64,000 nt of DNA, from NCBI RefSeq assembly GCF_000308815.1, contig NZ_BAFX01000086.1:62001-126000 (forward strand), in the 5' to 3' direction. The notes under the pieces are model-generated. The model was given only the letters and a program-made list of their open reading frames with translations, did not search any database and was not told where the DNA came from. Shown piece by piece: positions 42,212 through 50,449 of this stretch. The translations under genes were made by a program, and so were the position numbers. Within the stretch, counting starts at the first letter, position 1. Every line of letters begins with the position of its first letter. The DNA is from Nocardia concava NBRC 100430 (GTDB lineage Bacteria; Actinomycetota; Actinomycetes; Mycobacteriales; Mycobacteriaceae).

Positions 42212-43423
42212 TCATCCAGGGAACCCGAATTGTCCAGTATCCGAATCTATTTCGGAAATGGTATCGAGAATAGCACGATCCATACCGGGTGCCCCAATCA
42301 AACACAGACCACTCGGAATTCCCTCAACACTCGGAAGCGGAATATTGACTGCAGGCGCACCGGCTATCGACGCCAAACACGTCAAATACAAAGTGCGCGT
42401 TCGGCCGGACTCCAGCGTTCCCAGCAATGCCATTCGAGGCGGCGGAGGCGTGGCTGTGGTCGGCAATACAAGAATCCGATCGCGCAACGCGGCGCGAAGA
42501 AGGTCGGCGGCCGTCCGCAGGACCTCCCGAGCCGCAAGCGCCTGCTCCTCCGTGATCATCGAGGCAGCTTGAAAGCGCTGCGCCACTTCGGGTTCCAACG
42601 CGTCGGGGTGCGCGCGTATCCACTCGCCGTGATTACTCCACGCTTCGAAGCCCTGGACTGTACGGAAGGCCGCGAACCAGGTTTCAGGTTCGGCGTCCAC
42701 TATCGCTTCGGCGGCACCCATTCGCTTCGCCGCACCGAGGCTCGCTGCCGCGAGATCGTCGTCAGCCAGTTCGCACAACGCGGGATCGACAATGAGTCGC
42801 GCCGGAGTCGAAACCTGCTCGGGCAGCAGACAATCGGCCACCGCCTTCAAGGTCTCCAAGTCTCGCGTCATCCATCCCACGGCGTCGAAGGATTGAGCCA
42901 GCGGGAGCACTCCGGCTCTGGACAGACATCCGTGCGTAGTCCGAATCCCCCACAGACCCTGATATGCCGCCGGTACCCGAATGGATCCCGCCGTGTCCGT
43001 ACCCAGCCCGATGCTGACCTCGCCCCGAGCCACGGCCACCGCGGACCCACTCGACGATCCACCCGGAATCCGCTGCGGTGCAACCGGATTCACAGGCATG
43101 CCGTAACGCCCGTTGCCACCGGTGATGCTGTACGCGAATTCATCGGTCTGCGCGATGCCGGTGATGTCCGCGCCGGCGGCGAGCAGCCGGGCAACGACAT
43201 CCGCGTGCGCCGTAGACGGTTCGCCGAGAAAGTCCGCGACTCCCCCACCGAGTGGAAATCCGGCGACAGCATAGAGATCCTTCACCGCCACCGTATGCCC
43301 GCTCAACGCGCCCGCTCCGGTGGCAGGGACCAACGGCGTTCCCCGCTCACGCCACACAGTGGAGTCGAATTCGCTTTCCAGCGCGTGACTCCCCCGGTCG
43401 AGATCTGTCCGCACCATTCTCAT
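42212..43423 (-). CDS. Amidase-signature hydrolase (second)
   Basis: This 403-residue amidase keeps the triad: Lys in VAVKDLYAVAG (about 48), cis-Ser in IPGGSSSGSA (about 120) and nucleophile Ser in GTDTAGSIRVPAA (about 146). It is shorter than the first amidase and close to AtzF-type N-terminal domains. Its start overlaps the acetamidase stop by one base (TGATG), so the two are translationally coupled. It probably hydrolyses a short amide or a carboxamide. Confidence 0.88.
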   Translation of the reverse strand: MRMVRTDLDRGSHALESEFDSTVWRERGTPLVPATGAGALSGHTVAVKDLYAVAGFPLGGGVADFLGEPSTAHADVVARLLAAGADITGIAQTDEFAYSITGGNGRYGMPVNPVAPQRIPGGSSSGSAVAVARGEVSIGLGTDTAGSIRVPAAYQGLWGIRTTHGCLSRAGVLPLAQSFDAVGWMTRDLETLKAVADCLLPEQVSTPARLIVDPALCELADDDLAAASLGAAKRMGAAEAIVDAEPETWFAAFRTVQGFEAWSNHGEWIRAHPDALEPEVAQRFQAASMITEEQALAAREVLRTAADLLRAALRDRILVLPTTATPPPPRMALLGTLESGRTRTLYLTCLASIAGAPAVNIPLPSVEGIPSGLCLIGAPGMDRAILDTISEIDSDTGQFGFPG

Positions 43424-44565
43424 CAGGCCCGCTCGAGGACGCGCTTGGCCAGTTCGGTGGCGGCATGATGGGTGAAGTCCGCGATCCGCACCTCACCGTG
43501 CACACCCCGCACCTGATCCACGGCCTGCGAGATATTGAAATCGGCTGCGGCGCTCAAATATAGATATGCCTGCTGCGGGTCGGCGTCGAACAGTGAGACG
43601 ACCAGTTCGATGGCGTTGCGGACGCAGACTTCGAGCGCCCGATTCAAGTTCTCGTCGAGGCCCGTCGGTATGAGCAGTCCGTGCGCGGCGGCGAACGGGC
43701 CGACGGTTCGTCCCAACCCGGCGGTGACGTCCGCCGCGGGAATCACGTCCACCGTAAGCCGCGCCCGCAGTGGGGCTTCCAGCGCGGTCAGCGCCACCTC
43801 ACCATTGCCCTGGGCGAAATGCGGGTCGCCGATGTAGAACAGCGCGTCGGGAACCTGCACCGGCAGGAACAGGGTCGCGCCCGCGGTGAGTCGGCGGATA
43901 TCGATATTCCCGCCGTGCAGTCCCGGCGGCACCGAGGACACGCGGGATTCCGTATCGGTCGCGACACCGATGATCCCCAGGAACGGATGCAGCGGAAAAC
44001 TGGCCCGCTGCAGACGATCCGGATGCAGCGGCATGGTCCCGAACCACTCCCCCTCCCGTGACTCCACCGTGCAGAACTGCCCGTAATTGCCGTCGAAGCC
44101 CAGCCGGTTCGCCAGGACCCCGCGCGCGTGCCGGGTGGACACCACCCCGTAGGGCGCACGCATGGTCAGCTCGTCGATGCGAATGGCGAGCAGATCTCCG
44201 GGCTGTGCCCCGGGCACGGCGATCGGGCCGGTGATGATGTGCGGCCCGGCCAGCGAATCGCGATTCCGTGTGGCGGCCACCTCGATCGCGTCCGCCAGCA
44301 CCTGGTCTCGTTCCACCCCGTGACGCCCGAAGTACGCCACCGGGTCCGAGCCCTGATCCTCGAGAATCCCCTCGTGGCTGACGGTGTCGACGACGATGCT
44401 GCGTCCGGGCTCGACGGTCGCCACGGGCCGGTCTCCGGTGCGGGGCAGTCGCCCCCACAGCACCGCCGACGGGTCTACCGCCAGATATTCGGCGCCCCCG
44501 CCGATGCCCTCACCCGTCTGCAGCACCGGAAACGCCTGGGTGAATCCCCGCACGATCGACGTCAC
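43423..44565 (-). CDS. Acetamidase/formamidase family protein
   Basis: This 380-residue FmdA/AmdA-type metal-dependent amidase carries GPIAVPGAQPGDLLAIRI and GDPHFAQGNGEVALTALE, both characteristic of the family. It releases ammonia from formamide- or acetamide-like substrates. GTG 44565 is preceded by GGAGAGG at eight bases; longer in-frame starts lie in the divergent promoter region. The promoter carries a FadR-type palindrome, and the regulator at 44722 is divergent. Confidence 0.9.
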   Translation of the reverse strand: MTSIVRGFTQAFPVLQTGEGIGGGAEYLAVDPSAVLWGRLPRTGDRPVATVEPGRSIVVDTVSHEGILEDQGSDPVAYFGRHGVERDQVLADAIEVAATRNRDSLAGPHIITGPIAVPGAQPGDLLAIRIDELTMRAPYGVVSTRHARGVLANRLGFDGNYGQFCTVESREGEWFGTMPLHPDRLQRASFPLHPFLGIIGVATDTESRVSSVPPGLHGGNIDIRRLTAGATLFLPVQVPDALFYIGDPHFAQGNGEVALTALEAPLRARLTVDVIPAADVTAGLGRTVGPFAAAHGLLIPTGLDENLNRALEVCVRNAIELVVSLFDADPQQAYLYLSAAADFNISQAVDQVRGVHGEVRIADFTHHAATELAKRVLERA

Positions 44566-44582
44566 GCTAATTACCTCTCCTA

Positions 44583-44604
44583 CCGACCAACATTGGTCGG
44601 ACCA
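44583..44604. promoter_or_regulatory. Overlapping palindromes, likely FadR-type operator
   Basis: Arms CCGACCAA (44583-44590) and TTGGTCGG (44593-44600) flank CA. They overlap a second perfect palindrome, TGGTC-G-GACCA (44594-44604), the shape bound by FadR-like GntR regulators. A further half site CCGACCA lies at 44613-44619. The site is 18 bp before the acetamidase start and 118 bp before the FadR start. Confidence 0.7.
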
Positions 44605-44721
44605 TCCGATATGCCGACCATAAGCCAGGCGAACAACCGACGTCGGGGCGTGAAACCGAACGTAACTGGCGTTTAACGCAGCCGAAATGGCCTGTATGCG
44701 AACGGATTTAAACTCGGGTCG

Positions 44722-45414
44722 ATGACGGCATCGATTCCGCCGCTCCGGCGGCGCGCATACAGCGTGAGCGCGGAGGTCGCGGCGCACCTGGAGGGGTTGA
44801 TCACCAGCGGCGAGTTGCGGGCTGGGGATCGGCTGCCGCCCGAGCGGGAGCTGGCGGCGAACATGAACGTGTCGCGATCGTCGCTGCGGCAGGCCATGTT
44901 CGAGCTGGAATCCAAGAAGCTCATCGAACGCCGGCAGGGCAAGGGCAGCACGGTCAGCGAAACACCGCGGCAGGCGGGCGATCTGGCCGACGGGCTCGGC
45001 GAGCTGGATATCGAGCTCGGCTACGCGCTGGAATTACGTGATCTGGTGGAGCCGCGCATTGCCGAGCTTGCGGCGGTGCGGGCCGTGGAATCGAATCTGC
45101 TGGCGCTCGACGAGGTGCTCACCCGCTCCAACGAAACCCTCTCCCCCGCGGAATCGCTCAGGCTCGACATCGAATTCCATACCCTGCTCGCGCATGCCGC
45201 GCAGAACCCGCTCCTGATCACGCTGTGCACCATGACGACGGACTGGACGCGACGCACTCGCACCCTGTCCCACCGGTCACGTCACGGCCGACGCCTCTCA
45301 CTCGACGGGCACCACCGCATCTACGATGCCGTCGCCGCCCACGACAGCGCGGCCGCTGCGGCCGCTATGGCACAGCACCTGCGCGAGGTTCGCGAGGTCA
45401 GCTCGCCGCACTGA
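44722..45414 (+). CDS. FadR-subfamily GntR regulator
   Basis: This 230-residue regulator has the GntR winged helix (LITSGELRAGDRLPPERELA and NMNVSRSSLRQAMFELESK) and a C-terminal FCD domain with ELRDLVEPRIAELAA. It is divergent from the acetamidase-amidase operon and probably represses it through the palindromes at 44583-44604. It is a different protein from the GntR regulator at 38184, so this is a separate regulon. Confidence 0.9.
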   Translation: MTASIPPLRRRAYSVSAEVAAHLEGLITSGELRAGDRLPPERELAANMNVSRSSLRQAMFELESKKLIERRQGKGSTVSETPRQAGDLADGLGELDIELGYALELRDLVEPRIAELAAVRAVESNLLALDEVLTRSNETLSPAESLRLDIEFHTLLAHAAQNPLLITLCTMTTDWTRRTRTLSHRSRHGRRLSLDGHHRIYDAVAAHDSAAAAAAMAQHLREVREVSSPH

Positions 45415-45433
45415 CCCAACGCGGTTTGCAAGG

Positions 45434-46411
45434 TCAGCCCGCCCCGACCGCTACCCCGGTCCGAAACGTCCGCCGATACGCCAGCGGCGACACCCCGATC
45501 GCCTCGTGCAGGTGCTGCCGCAGCGAGGCTCCGGTGGCGAACCCCACCTCGCCCGCGATCCGGTCCACGGAAAGCTCGGTGGTCTCCAGTAATTCGCGAG
45601 CCCGGAACACCCGCTGTTGAATCAGCCAGCGCCCCGGGCTCATTCCAACCTCGTCACGGAACCGGCGGGCGAAAGTACGGCCGCTCATGCGGGCTCGAGC
45701 GGCGAGGTCGGACATGGTCAGCGGCTGGTGGAGGTTTTCGAGCGCCCACTGGCGAGCGGTCGCCGTCCCCGCGGCGGTGGGCGGCGGCACCGGCTGTTCG
45801 ATGAATTGTGCTTGGCCGCCCTCTCTCCAGGGCGGGACCACGCAGCGACGCGCGACCATATTCGCGATCTCGCTGCCGTGGTCGTTGCGAATCAGGTGCA
45901 GACACAGGTCGACTCCGGCGGTCGCGCCCGCGGAGGTGAGGATGTCGCCGTCATCGACGTAGAGGACATTCGGGTCGACGCGGACCTTCGGGAAGCGCGC
46001 GCCGAAGCGGTCGGCGAAGTTCCAGTGGGTGGTGGCGGGCCGGTCGTCGAGGAGGCCCGCGGCGGCCACCACGATCGCGCCGGTGCAGATGGAGACCAGG
46101 CGGACACCGGGGCGGATCAGGGCCAGGGCTTCCGAAACCGCTTGTGGCAGGCCATTTTCGAGAATCGGGATCACATCGCAGGGCGGGATGACCACGGTGT
46201 CGGCTGTTTTCAGGACGCCCGCATCGTGCGCCACGGCGACATCGAAGTCGGAATTGCTACGCACCGGACGACCGTCGATCGAGCAGGTGATCACCTCGTA
46301 GCGTCCGTCGGCCGTGCCGAAGACCCGGTTCGCGATGCCGAGCTCGAACGGGTAGACGCCCTCGAGCGCGAGAACGACGACTCGGTGTGGCTCATTCCTC
46401 CCGGACCGCAT
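45434..46411 (-). CDS. GlxA-family regulator (DJ-1/PfpI domain plus AraC HTH)
   Basis: This 325-residue protein combines an N-terminal DJ-1/PfpI-like domain (LVSICTGAIVVAAAGLLDDR, with the Cys of the nucleophile elbow) and a C-terminal AraC-type double HTH (MSDLAARARMSGRTFARRF and IAGEVGFATGASLRQHL). It is divergent from the oxidoreductase at 46482. A long inverted repeat covers its start codon, so autoregulation is likely. Confidence 0.9.
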   Translation of the reverse strand: MRSGRNEPHRVVVLALEGVYPFELGIANRVFGTADGRYEVITCSIDGRPVRSNSDFDVAVAHDAGVLKTADTVVIPPCDVIPILENGLPQAVSEALALIRPGVRLVSICTGAIVVAAAGLLDDRPATTHWNFADRFGARFPKVRVDPNVLYVDDGDILTSAGATAGVDLCLHLIRNDHGSEIANMVARRCVVPPWREGGQAQFIEQPVPPPTAAGTATARQWALENLHQPLTMSDLAARARMSGRTFARRFRDEVGMSPGRWLIQQRVFRARELLETTELSVDRIAGEVGFATGASLRQHLHEAIGVSPLAYRRTFRTGVAVGAG

Positions 46412-46446
46412 GGCACGATCCTATCGAATAATGGCGATCGTGCCAT
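46410..46446. promoter_or_regulatory. Inverted repeat over the GlxA-type gene start
   Basis: Perfect 11-bp arms ATGGCACGATC (46410-46420) and GATCGTGCCAT (46436-46446), 15 bases apart. A third partial half, ATGGCGATCG (46431-46440), overlaps the second arm. The site covers the GlxA start codon and lies 36 bp before the oxidoreductase start. Confidence 0.65.
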
Positions 46447-46481
46447 TTTCTGGTGCGGCAGCCGACGGCAAGCTGACTGTC

Positions 46482-47450
46482 ATGAGCGAACCGGACAATA
46501 CGATCCCCACCACCATGAAGGCCATTGGACAGGACATCCTCGGCGGCCCGGAGGTACTGCACGAGCTGGAGCTGCCCGTCCCGCAACCGGGACCGAGCGA
46601 GATCCTCGTCAAGGTGCACGCCACCGCCCTCAATCCGACCGACTGGAAGCACCGGCGACTGTCGGGCCTGTTCCTGCCCCCGCCGCCGTTCGTGCTCGGC
46701 TGGGATGTGTCCGGCGTGGTGGTGTCGACCGGTGTCGGCGTCACCCTGTTCGAGCCCGGCGACGAAGTGTTCGGCATGCTGCCCTATCCGCACGGCCACG
46801 GCGCGGCCGCGGAATATGTCACCGTCACCGCCCGCGCCTTCGCCCGCAAGCCCGCCAATCTGGACCATGCGCAGGCGGCGGCGATCCCGCTGGCCGCGCT
46901 CACCGCGTATCAGGCGCTGGTCGACACCGCGAATGTGCAAGCCGGACAGCGGGTTCTGATTCACGCGGCGGCGGGTGGCGTCGGGCATTTCGCGGTGCAG
47001 ATCGCGAAGTCGCGGGGCGCGTACGTGATCGGCACGGCCAGCGCGGCCAATCACGACTTCCTGCGGTCGATCGGTGTCGACGAGGTGATCGACTACCACT
47101 CGACCGATGTCTTCGAGACGGTCCGCGACGTCGACATGGCGCTGGATCCGATCGACGAAGCGCACGCGATCCGTTCATTGCGCACGCTGCGACCGGGCGG
47201 GATCGTGGTCGCGATTCGCGGCGGCGTGGGTGGCGAATTGCGTGCCGCCGCCGCGCAACTCGGCGTCCGCGGGGTCTCGCTGCTGGTCGAAGCCGATCAC
47301 GCCGGTATGGAAGCCCTGCGCGAACTCGCCGAGTCCGGCGCCCTGCGCCCCACCATCGCGGGCACCTTCCCGCTGGCCGATGCCGCCAAGGCCCACGCGC
47401 TCGGCGACACCAACCGCACCGTCGGCAAACTCGTGCTCACCGTCGACTGA
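46482..47450 (+). CDS. Zinc-free NADP-dependent oxidoreductase (quinone/MDR family)
   Basis: This 322-residue medium-chain dehydrogenase/reductase has the N-terminal GroES-like part (ILVKVHATALNPTDWKHRR) and the Rossmann motif AAAGGVGHFAVQIAK. It lacks the zinc ligands of alcohol dehydrogenases and belongs with quinone oxidoreductases. ATG 46482 is used. It is divergent from the GlxA regulator and ends 5 bp from the convergent ruvB stop. Substrate unknown. Confidence 0.9.
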   Translation: MSEPDNTIPTTMKAIGQDILGGPEVLHELELPVPQPGPSEILVKVHATALNPTDWKHRRLSGLFLPPPPFVLGWDVSGVVVSTGVGVTLFEPGDEVFGMLPYPHGHGAAAEYVTVTARAFARKPANLDHAQAAAIPLAALTAYQALVDTANVQAGQRVLIHAAAGGVGHFAVQIAKSRGAYVIGTASAANHDFLRSIGVDEVIDYHSTDVFETVRDVDMALDPIDEAHAIRSLRTLRPGGIVVAIRGGVGGELRAAAAQLGVRGVSLLVEADHAGMEALRELAESGALRPTIAGTFPLADAAKAHALGDTNRTVGKLVLTVD

Positions 47451-47455
47451 AACAG

Positions 47456-48550
47456 CTACGGCTCGAACAGATCCAGATCCAGTTGCGGTTCGCGGGGGCG
47501 GACCTCGATGGAACCGAAGACCAGGTCCGGCGGGGGCACCAAGCCCAGGTGCTCCCACGCGGCCGCGGTAGCGACGCGACCGCGCGGGGTGCGGGCCACC
47601 AAACCGGCTCGGACGAGGAAAGGTTCGCAGACTTCCTCGACGGTCGCGGCTTCTTCGCCCACGGCGACAGCAAGAGTCGAGACGCCGACCGGGCCGCCGT
47701 TGAAACTGCGGATCAAGGCTCCGAGGACCGCGCGGTCGAGGCGGTCCAGGCCGAGGACATCCACGTCGTAGACGGCCAAAGCAGCATGGGCGATTTCGAC
47801 CGTCACCAGGCCGTCGGCCTTGACTTCGGCGTAGTCGCGGACGCGGCGCAGCAGACGGTTGGCGATACGCGGCGTGCCTCGGGAGCGGCCGGCGATTTCG
47901 GCGGCGGCGTCGGATTCCAGGCGGACGCCCAGGATTCGGGCCGAGCGTTCGAGGATCTGCTGGAGTTCGCCGGGCTCGTAGAAGTCCATGTGGCCGGTGA
48001 AGCCGAAGCGGTCGCGCAGCGGGCCGGTCAGCGCGCCGGAGCGAGTTGTCGCGCCCACCAGGGTGAATGGGGCGATGTCGAGGGGGATCGAGGTCGCGCC
48101 CGGGCCCTTGCCAACCACCACGTCGACGCGGAAGTCCTCCATGGCGAGATACAGCATTTCCTCGGCGGGCCGGGCCATGCGGTGGATCTCGTCGATGAAC
48201 AGGACATCGCCCTCGACGAGATTGCTGAGCATGGCGGCGAGGTCGCCCGCGCGTTCCAGGGCGGGGCCGGAGGTGAGGCGCAGGGCGGTGCCGAGCTCAC
48301 CGGCGATGATCATGGCCATACTCGTCTTGCCCAGACCCGGTGGGCCCGAGAGCAATACGTGGTCGGGCGTGCCGCCGCGCAGTTTCGCGCCGCGCAGCAC
48401 CAGCGCCAGCTGTTCGCGCACGCGCGGCTGGCCGATGAAGTCGTCGAGGGACTTCGGGCGCAGGCTGGCCTCGATCTCCCCGTCGGATTGCAGATAGCTT
48501 GCGCTGACGGCGGATTCGGTGTCGTCGAAGTCCTCGAGATCGTCGCTCAT
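47456..48550 (-). CDS. ruvB: Holliday junction branch-migration helicase RuvB
   Basis: This 364-residue AAA+ motor has Walker A GPPGLGKTSM (about 68-77), Walker B VLFIDEIHRM and the RuvB sensor segment IVVVGKGPGATSIPLDIAPFTLVGATTR, all intact. With RuvA it drives branch migration, and RuvC then cuts. Its start is 6 bp after the ruvA stop, so the three genes form one unit. The gene order ruvC-ruvA-ruvB is standard. Confidence 0.97.
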   Translation of the reverse strand: MSDDLEDFDDTESAVSASYLQSDGEIEASLRPKSLDDFIGQPRVREQLALVLRGAKLRGGTPDHVLLSGPPGLGKTSMAMIIAGELGTALRLTSGPALERAGDLAAMLSNLVEGDVLFIDEIHRMARPAEEMLYLAMEDFRVDVVVGKGPGATSIPLDIAPFTLVGATTRSGALTGPLRDRFGFTGHMDFYEPGELQQILERSARILGVRLESDAAAEIAGRSRGTPRIANRLLRRVRDYAEVKADGLVTVEIAHAALAVYDVDVLGLDRLDRAVLGALIRSFNGGPVGVSTLAVAVGEEAATVEEVCEPFLVRAGLVARTPRGRVATAAAWEHLGLVPPPDLVFGSIEVRPREPQLDLDLFEP

Positions 48551-48556
48551 GCCGGC

Positions 48557-49162
48557 CTAGCGATTCTTGCCGAGCAGCCCGAGCGCCGTGCGCAGCGCCT
48601 GCGAGGTTCCGATGCCGGGCTCGTCGGCGAGCACCGCGTCCACCGCGCCCTCGGCCTGGCGGGCCGGGAATCCGAGTCCGATGAGCGCCTCGACCACCTG
48701 CTCGCGCACCGGCGTGACCGCGGGCGCCGAACCGGATCCGGGCGGACCGGACTGGACGGGAACAAGATTCACCTTGTCGCGCAGCTCGACCACCATGCGC
48801 TCGGCCCCGCGCTTGCCGACACCGGGCACCCGGGTCAGCGCCGCCACATTCGATTCGGCCAGGGCCTTGCGCAGCGCCTCGGGTTCGAGCACCGCGAGCA
48901 CCGCCATGGCCAGCTTCGGGCCGACACCGGACACGGTCTGCAGCAACACGAACAGCTCCCGCGCCTCGGTGTCGGCGAAGCCGAACAGCGTCATGGAGTC
49001 CTCGCGCACGATCATGGTCGTGTAGAGCCGCGAATCCTCGCCGCGAGTCAGTCCGGCCAGCGTGGAGGGCGTCGCATTGAGCCGATACCCGACGCCTGCG
49101 GCTTCGATCACCACATGGTCGAGTCCGATCTCGAGCACTTCGCCGCGTACCGACGCGATCAC
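48557..49162 (-). CDS. ruvA: Holliday junction DNA-binding protein RuvA
   Basis: This 201-residue protein has an N-terminal OB-fold (MIASVRGEVLEIGLDHVVIEA), two HhH motifs (LLQTVSGVGPKLAMAVLA and LTRVPGVGKRGAERMVVEL) and a C-terminal RuvB-binding domain (ALIGLGFPARQAEGAVDAV). It tetramerises on Holliday junctions. The GTG start overlaps the ruvC stop by four bases. Confidence 0.97.
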   Translation of the reverse strand: MIASVRGEVLEIGLDHVVIEAAGVGYRLNATPSTLAGLTRGEDSRLYTTMIVREDSMTLFGFADTEARELFVLLQTVSGVGPKLAMAVLAVLEPEALRKALAESNVAALTRVPGVGKRGAERMVVELRDKVNLVPVQSGPPGSGSAPAVTPVREQVVEALIGLGFPARQAEGAVDAVLADEPGIGTSQALRTALGLLGKNR

Positions 49163-49728
49163 CGCGTTACCGCCTTCCGTTGCTGGGCAAGCCTTTCCTC
49201 GTACATGCGCCGCTGCCGTTCAGCCAGTGCCTCCGCTTTGGCCATGCGTTCGAGCATGGGCGCGCGCCAACAATGGCAGATGGCCAGAGCGAGCGCGTCG
49301 GCGGCATCGGCGGGCTTGGGTGCGACGGCCAGCCCGAGGATACGGGTCACCATGGCGGTCACTTGCGCCTTGTCCGCCGAACCGTTGCCGGTGACGGCCG
49401 CCTTCACCTGGGACGGGGTGTGGAAATGCACCGCGATCCCCCGCCGCGCGGCGGCCAGCGCGATCACGCCGCCCGCCTGCGCGGTGGCCATGGCGGTGCG
49501 CACATTGTGCTGGGAGAAGACGCGTTCGATGGCAACGACTTCCGGCTTGTGCGTGTCCATCCACGCCTCGGCGGCATCGGCGACGAGCAGAAGTCGTTGC
49601 GCCAGCTCCATTTCCGGCGGCGTGCGCACCACATCGACCTGCACCATGGACACCTGGCGCCCCATGCTGCCGATGACCATGCTGAGCCCACACCGGGTGA
49701 GCCCGGGGTCGACGCCCATCACCCGCAC
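49159..49728 (-). CDS. ruvC: Holliday junction resolvase RuvC
   Basis: This 189-residue RNase H-fold resolvase has catalytic acids in GVDPGLTRCG (Asp), VVAIERVFSQ (Glu) and the C-terminal ADAADALALAICH (two Asp). I chose GTG 49728 because MRVMGVDPG is the normal family start and GAGAGGGG lies five bases upstream; a longer in-frame start at 49791 is unlikely. It is first in the ruvCAB unit. Confidence 0.96.
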   Translation of the reverse strand: MRVMGVDPGLTRCGLSMVIGSMGRQVSMVQVDVVRTPPEMELAQRLLLVADAAEAWMDTHKPEVVAIERVFSQHNVRTAMATAQAGGVIALAAARRGIAVHFHTPSQVKAAVTGNGSADKAQVTAMVTRILGLAVAPKPADAADALALAICHCWRAPMLERMAKAEALAERQRRMYEERLAQQRKAVTR

Positions 49729-49824
49729 CGAAACCCCTCTCACCGTGAACGAACAACTGTTCGAGAGTCTAACGGAACCTCGCGGCGACATTGTCCATCG
49801 ACACGGGCTGGGCCGGGTGCGGAA

Positions 49825-50265
49825 TCAAGAACCGCTACCGCTGGGCGCGGGCGCCGGGCGGTTGTTGTCGACTGTGGCGCTGAGATATTCGATACCGGTC
49901 ACGAAGCCCGGCTTGAATTCATCGGGGCCGTCCTTCCAGCTGGGCGAGCTCCAGGTGCCGTCGGGCTTCATCTGCGGGGGATCCATTTGCCTCGGTCCCT
50001 GCTCCCAGTGGCCGGGGCAGTTGGCCGGTACTCGCGCGGTGGAGTGGGCGGCGACCCAGACCGACGAGTCGTAGCCGTCGATGAACCGCTGGCAGGACAC
50101 CCGGATCCGGACGCGGTAGGCGTCGTCGGTGTCGTTGCGGCAGGTGCTGCCGTTGCAGGACACCCCGTCGGCGAGGTCCTTGGCGAAGGCCGCCGGGGCG
50201 AGCATCCCCGTGCCGGTGGCGATCAGGGCGGCAGCGCCCAGACCGATCAGCAACCGTTGAGCCAT
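49825..50265 (-). CDS. Small secreted protein, unknown function
   Basis: This 146-residue protein has a signal peptide (AQRLLIGLGAAALIATGTGMLAPAAFAKD, cleavage expected after AFA). The mature part has Cys in GVSCNGSTCRNDTDD, VSCQRF and VPANCPGHW, which suggests two disulfides. The C-terminus is Pro/Gly/Ser-rich. ATG 50265 is used, with an alternative at 50283. It lies between yebC and ruvC, where mycobacteria carry other genes. No family recognised. Confidence 0.78.
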   Translation of the reverse strand: MAQRLLIGLGAAALIATGTGMLAPAAFAKDLADGVSCNGSTCRNDTDDAYRVRIRVSCQRFIDGYDSSVWVAAHSTARVPANCPGHWEQGPRQMDPPQMKPDGTWSSPSWKDGPDEFKPGFVTGIEYLSATVDNNRPAPAPSGSGS

Positions 50266-50401
50266 GCGTGAATCAACTCCCATCCATCGTGACCCGACCC
50301 GATAGTGATCTTGTCGCACAGGAGGTTTGGGGCGCATCGGGGAAGACCCCGAGGGGACCCCGGAATCTCGGTGGCGCACACCCGATTACGCGTGAACGCG
50401 A

Positions 50402-50434
50402 CGCGGGCCGCATCCCTGGGGAATGCGGCCCGCG
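50402..50434. terminator. Hairpin terminator after yebC
   Basis: Perfect 12-bp arms CGCGGGCCGCAT (50402-50413) and ATGCGGCCCGCG (50423-50434) with a nine-base loop lie 16 bp past the yebC stop. There is no U-run, so it is a GC-rich, possibly intrinsic, terminator. Confidence 0.65.
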
Positions 50435-50449
50435 GAGTCGTTCTCGCGT

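Noticed and set aside
44692..44703. CTGTATGCGAAC, similar to the GntR box of the 30-40 kb cluster
   Set aside because: It lacks one base of the consensus and lies before a FadR-type gene with its own palindromes. I treat it as chance.
45617..50074. A 1485-codon open frame on the plus strand
   Set aside because: It is antisense to the GlxA regulator and ruvB, ruvA and ruvC. Its composition shows long low-complexity Arg/Gly/Ala runs, as shadow frames do in GC-rich DNA.
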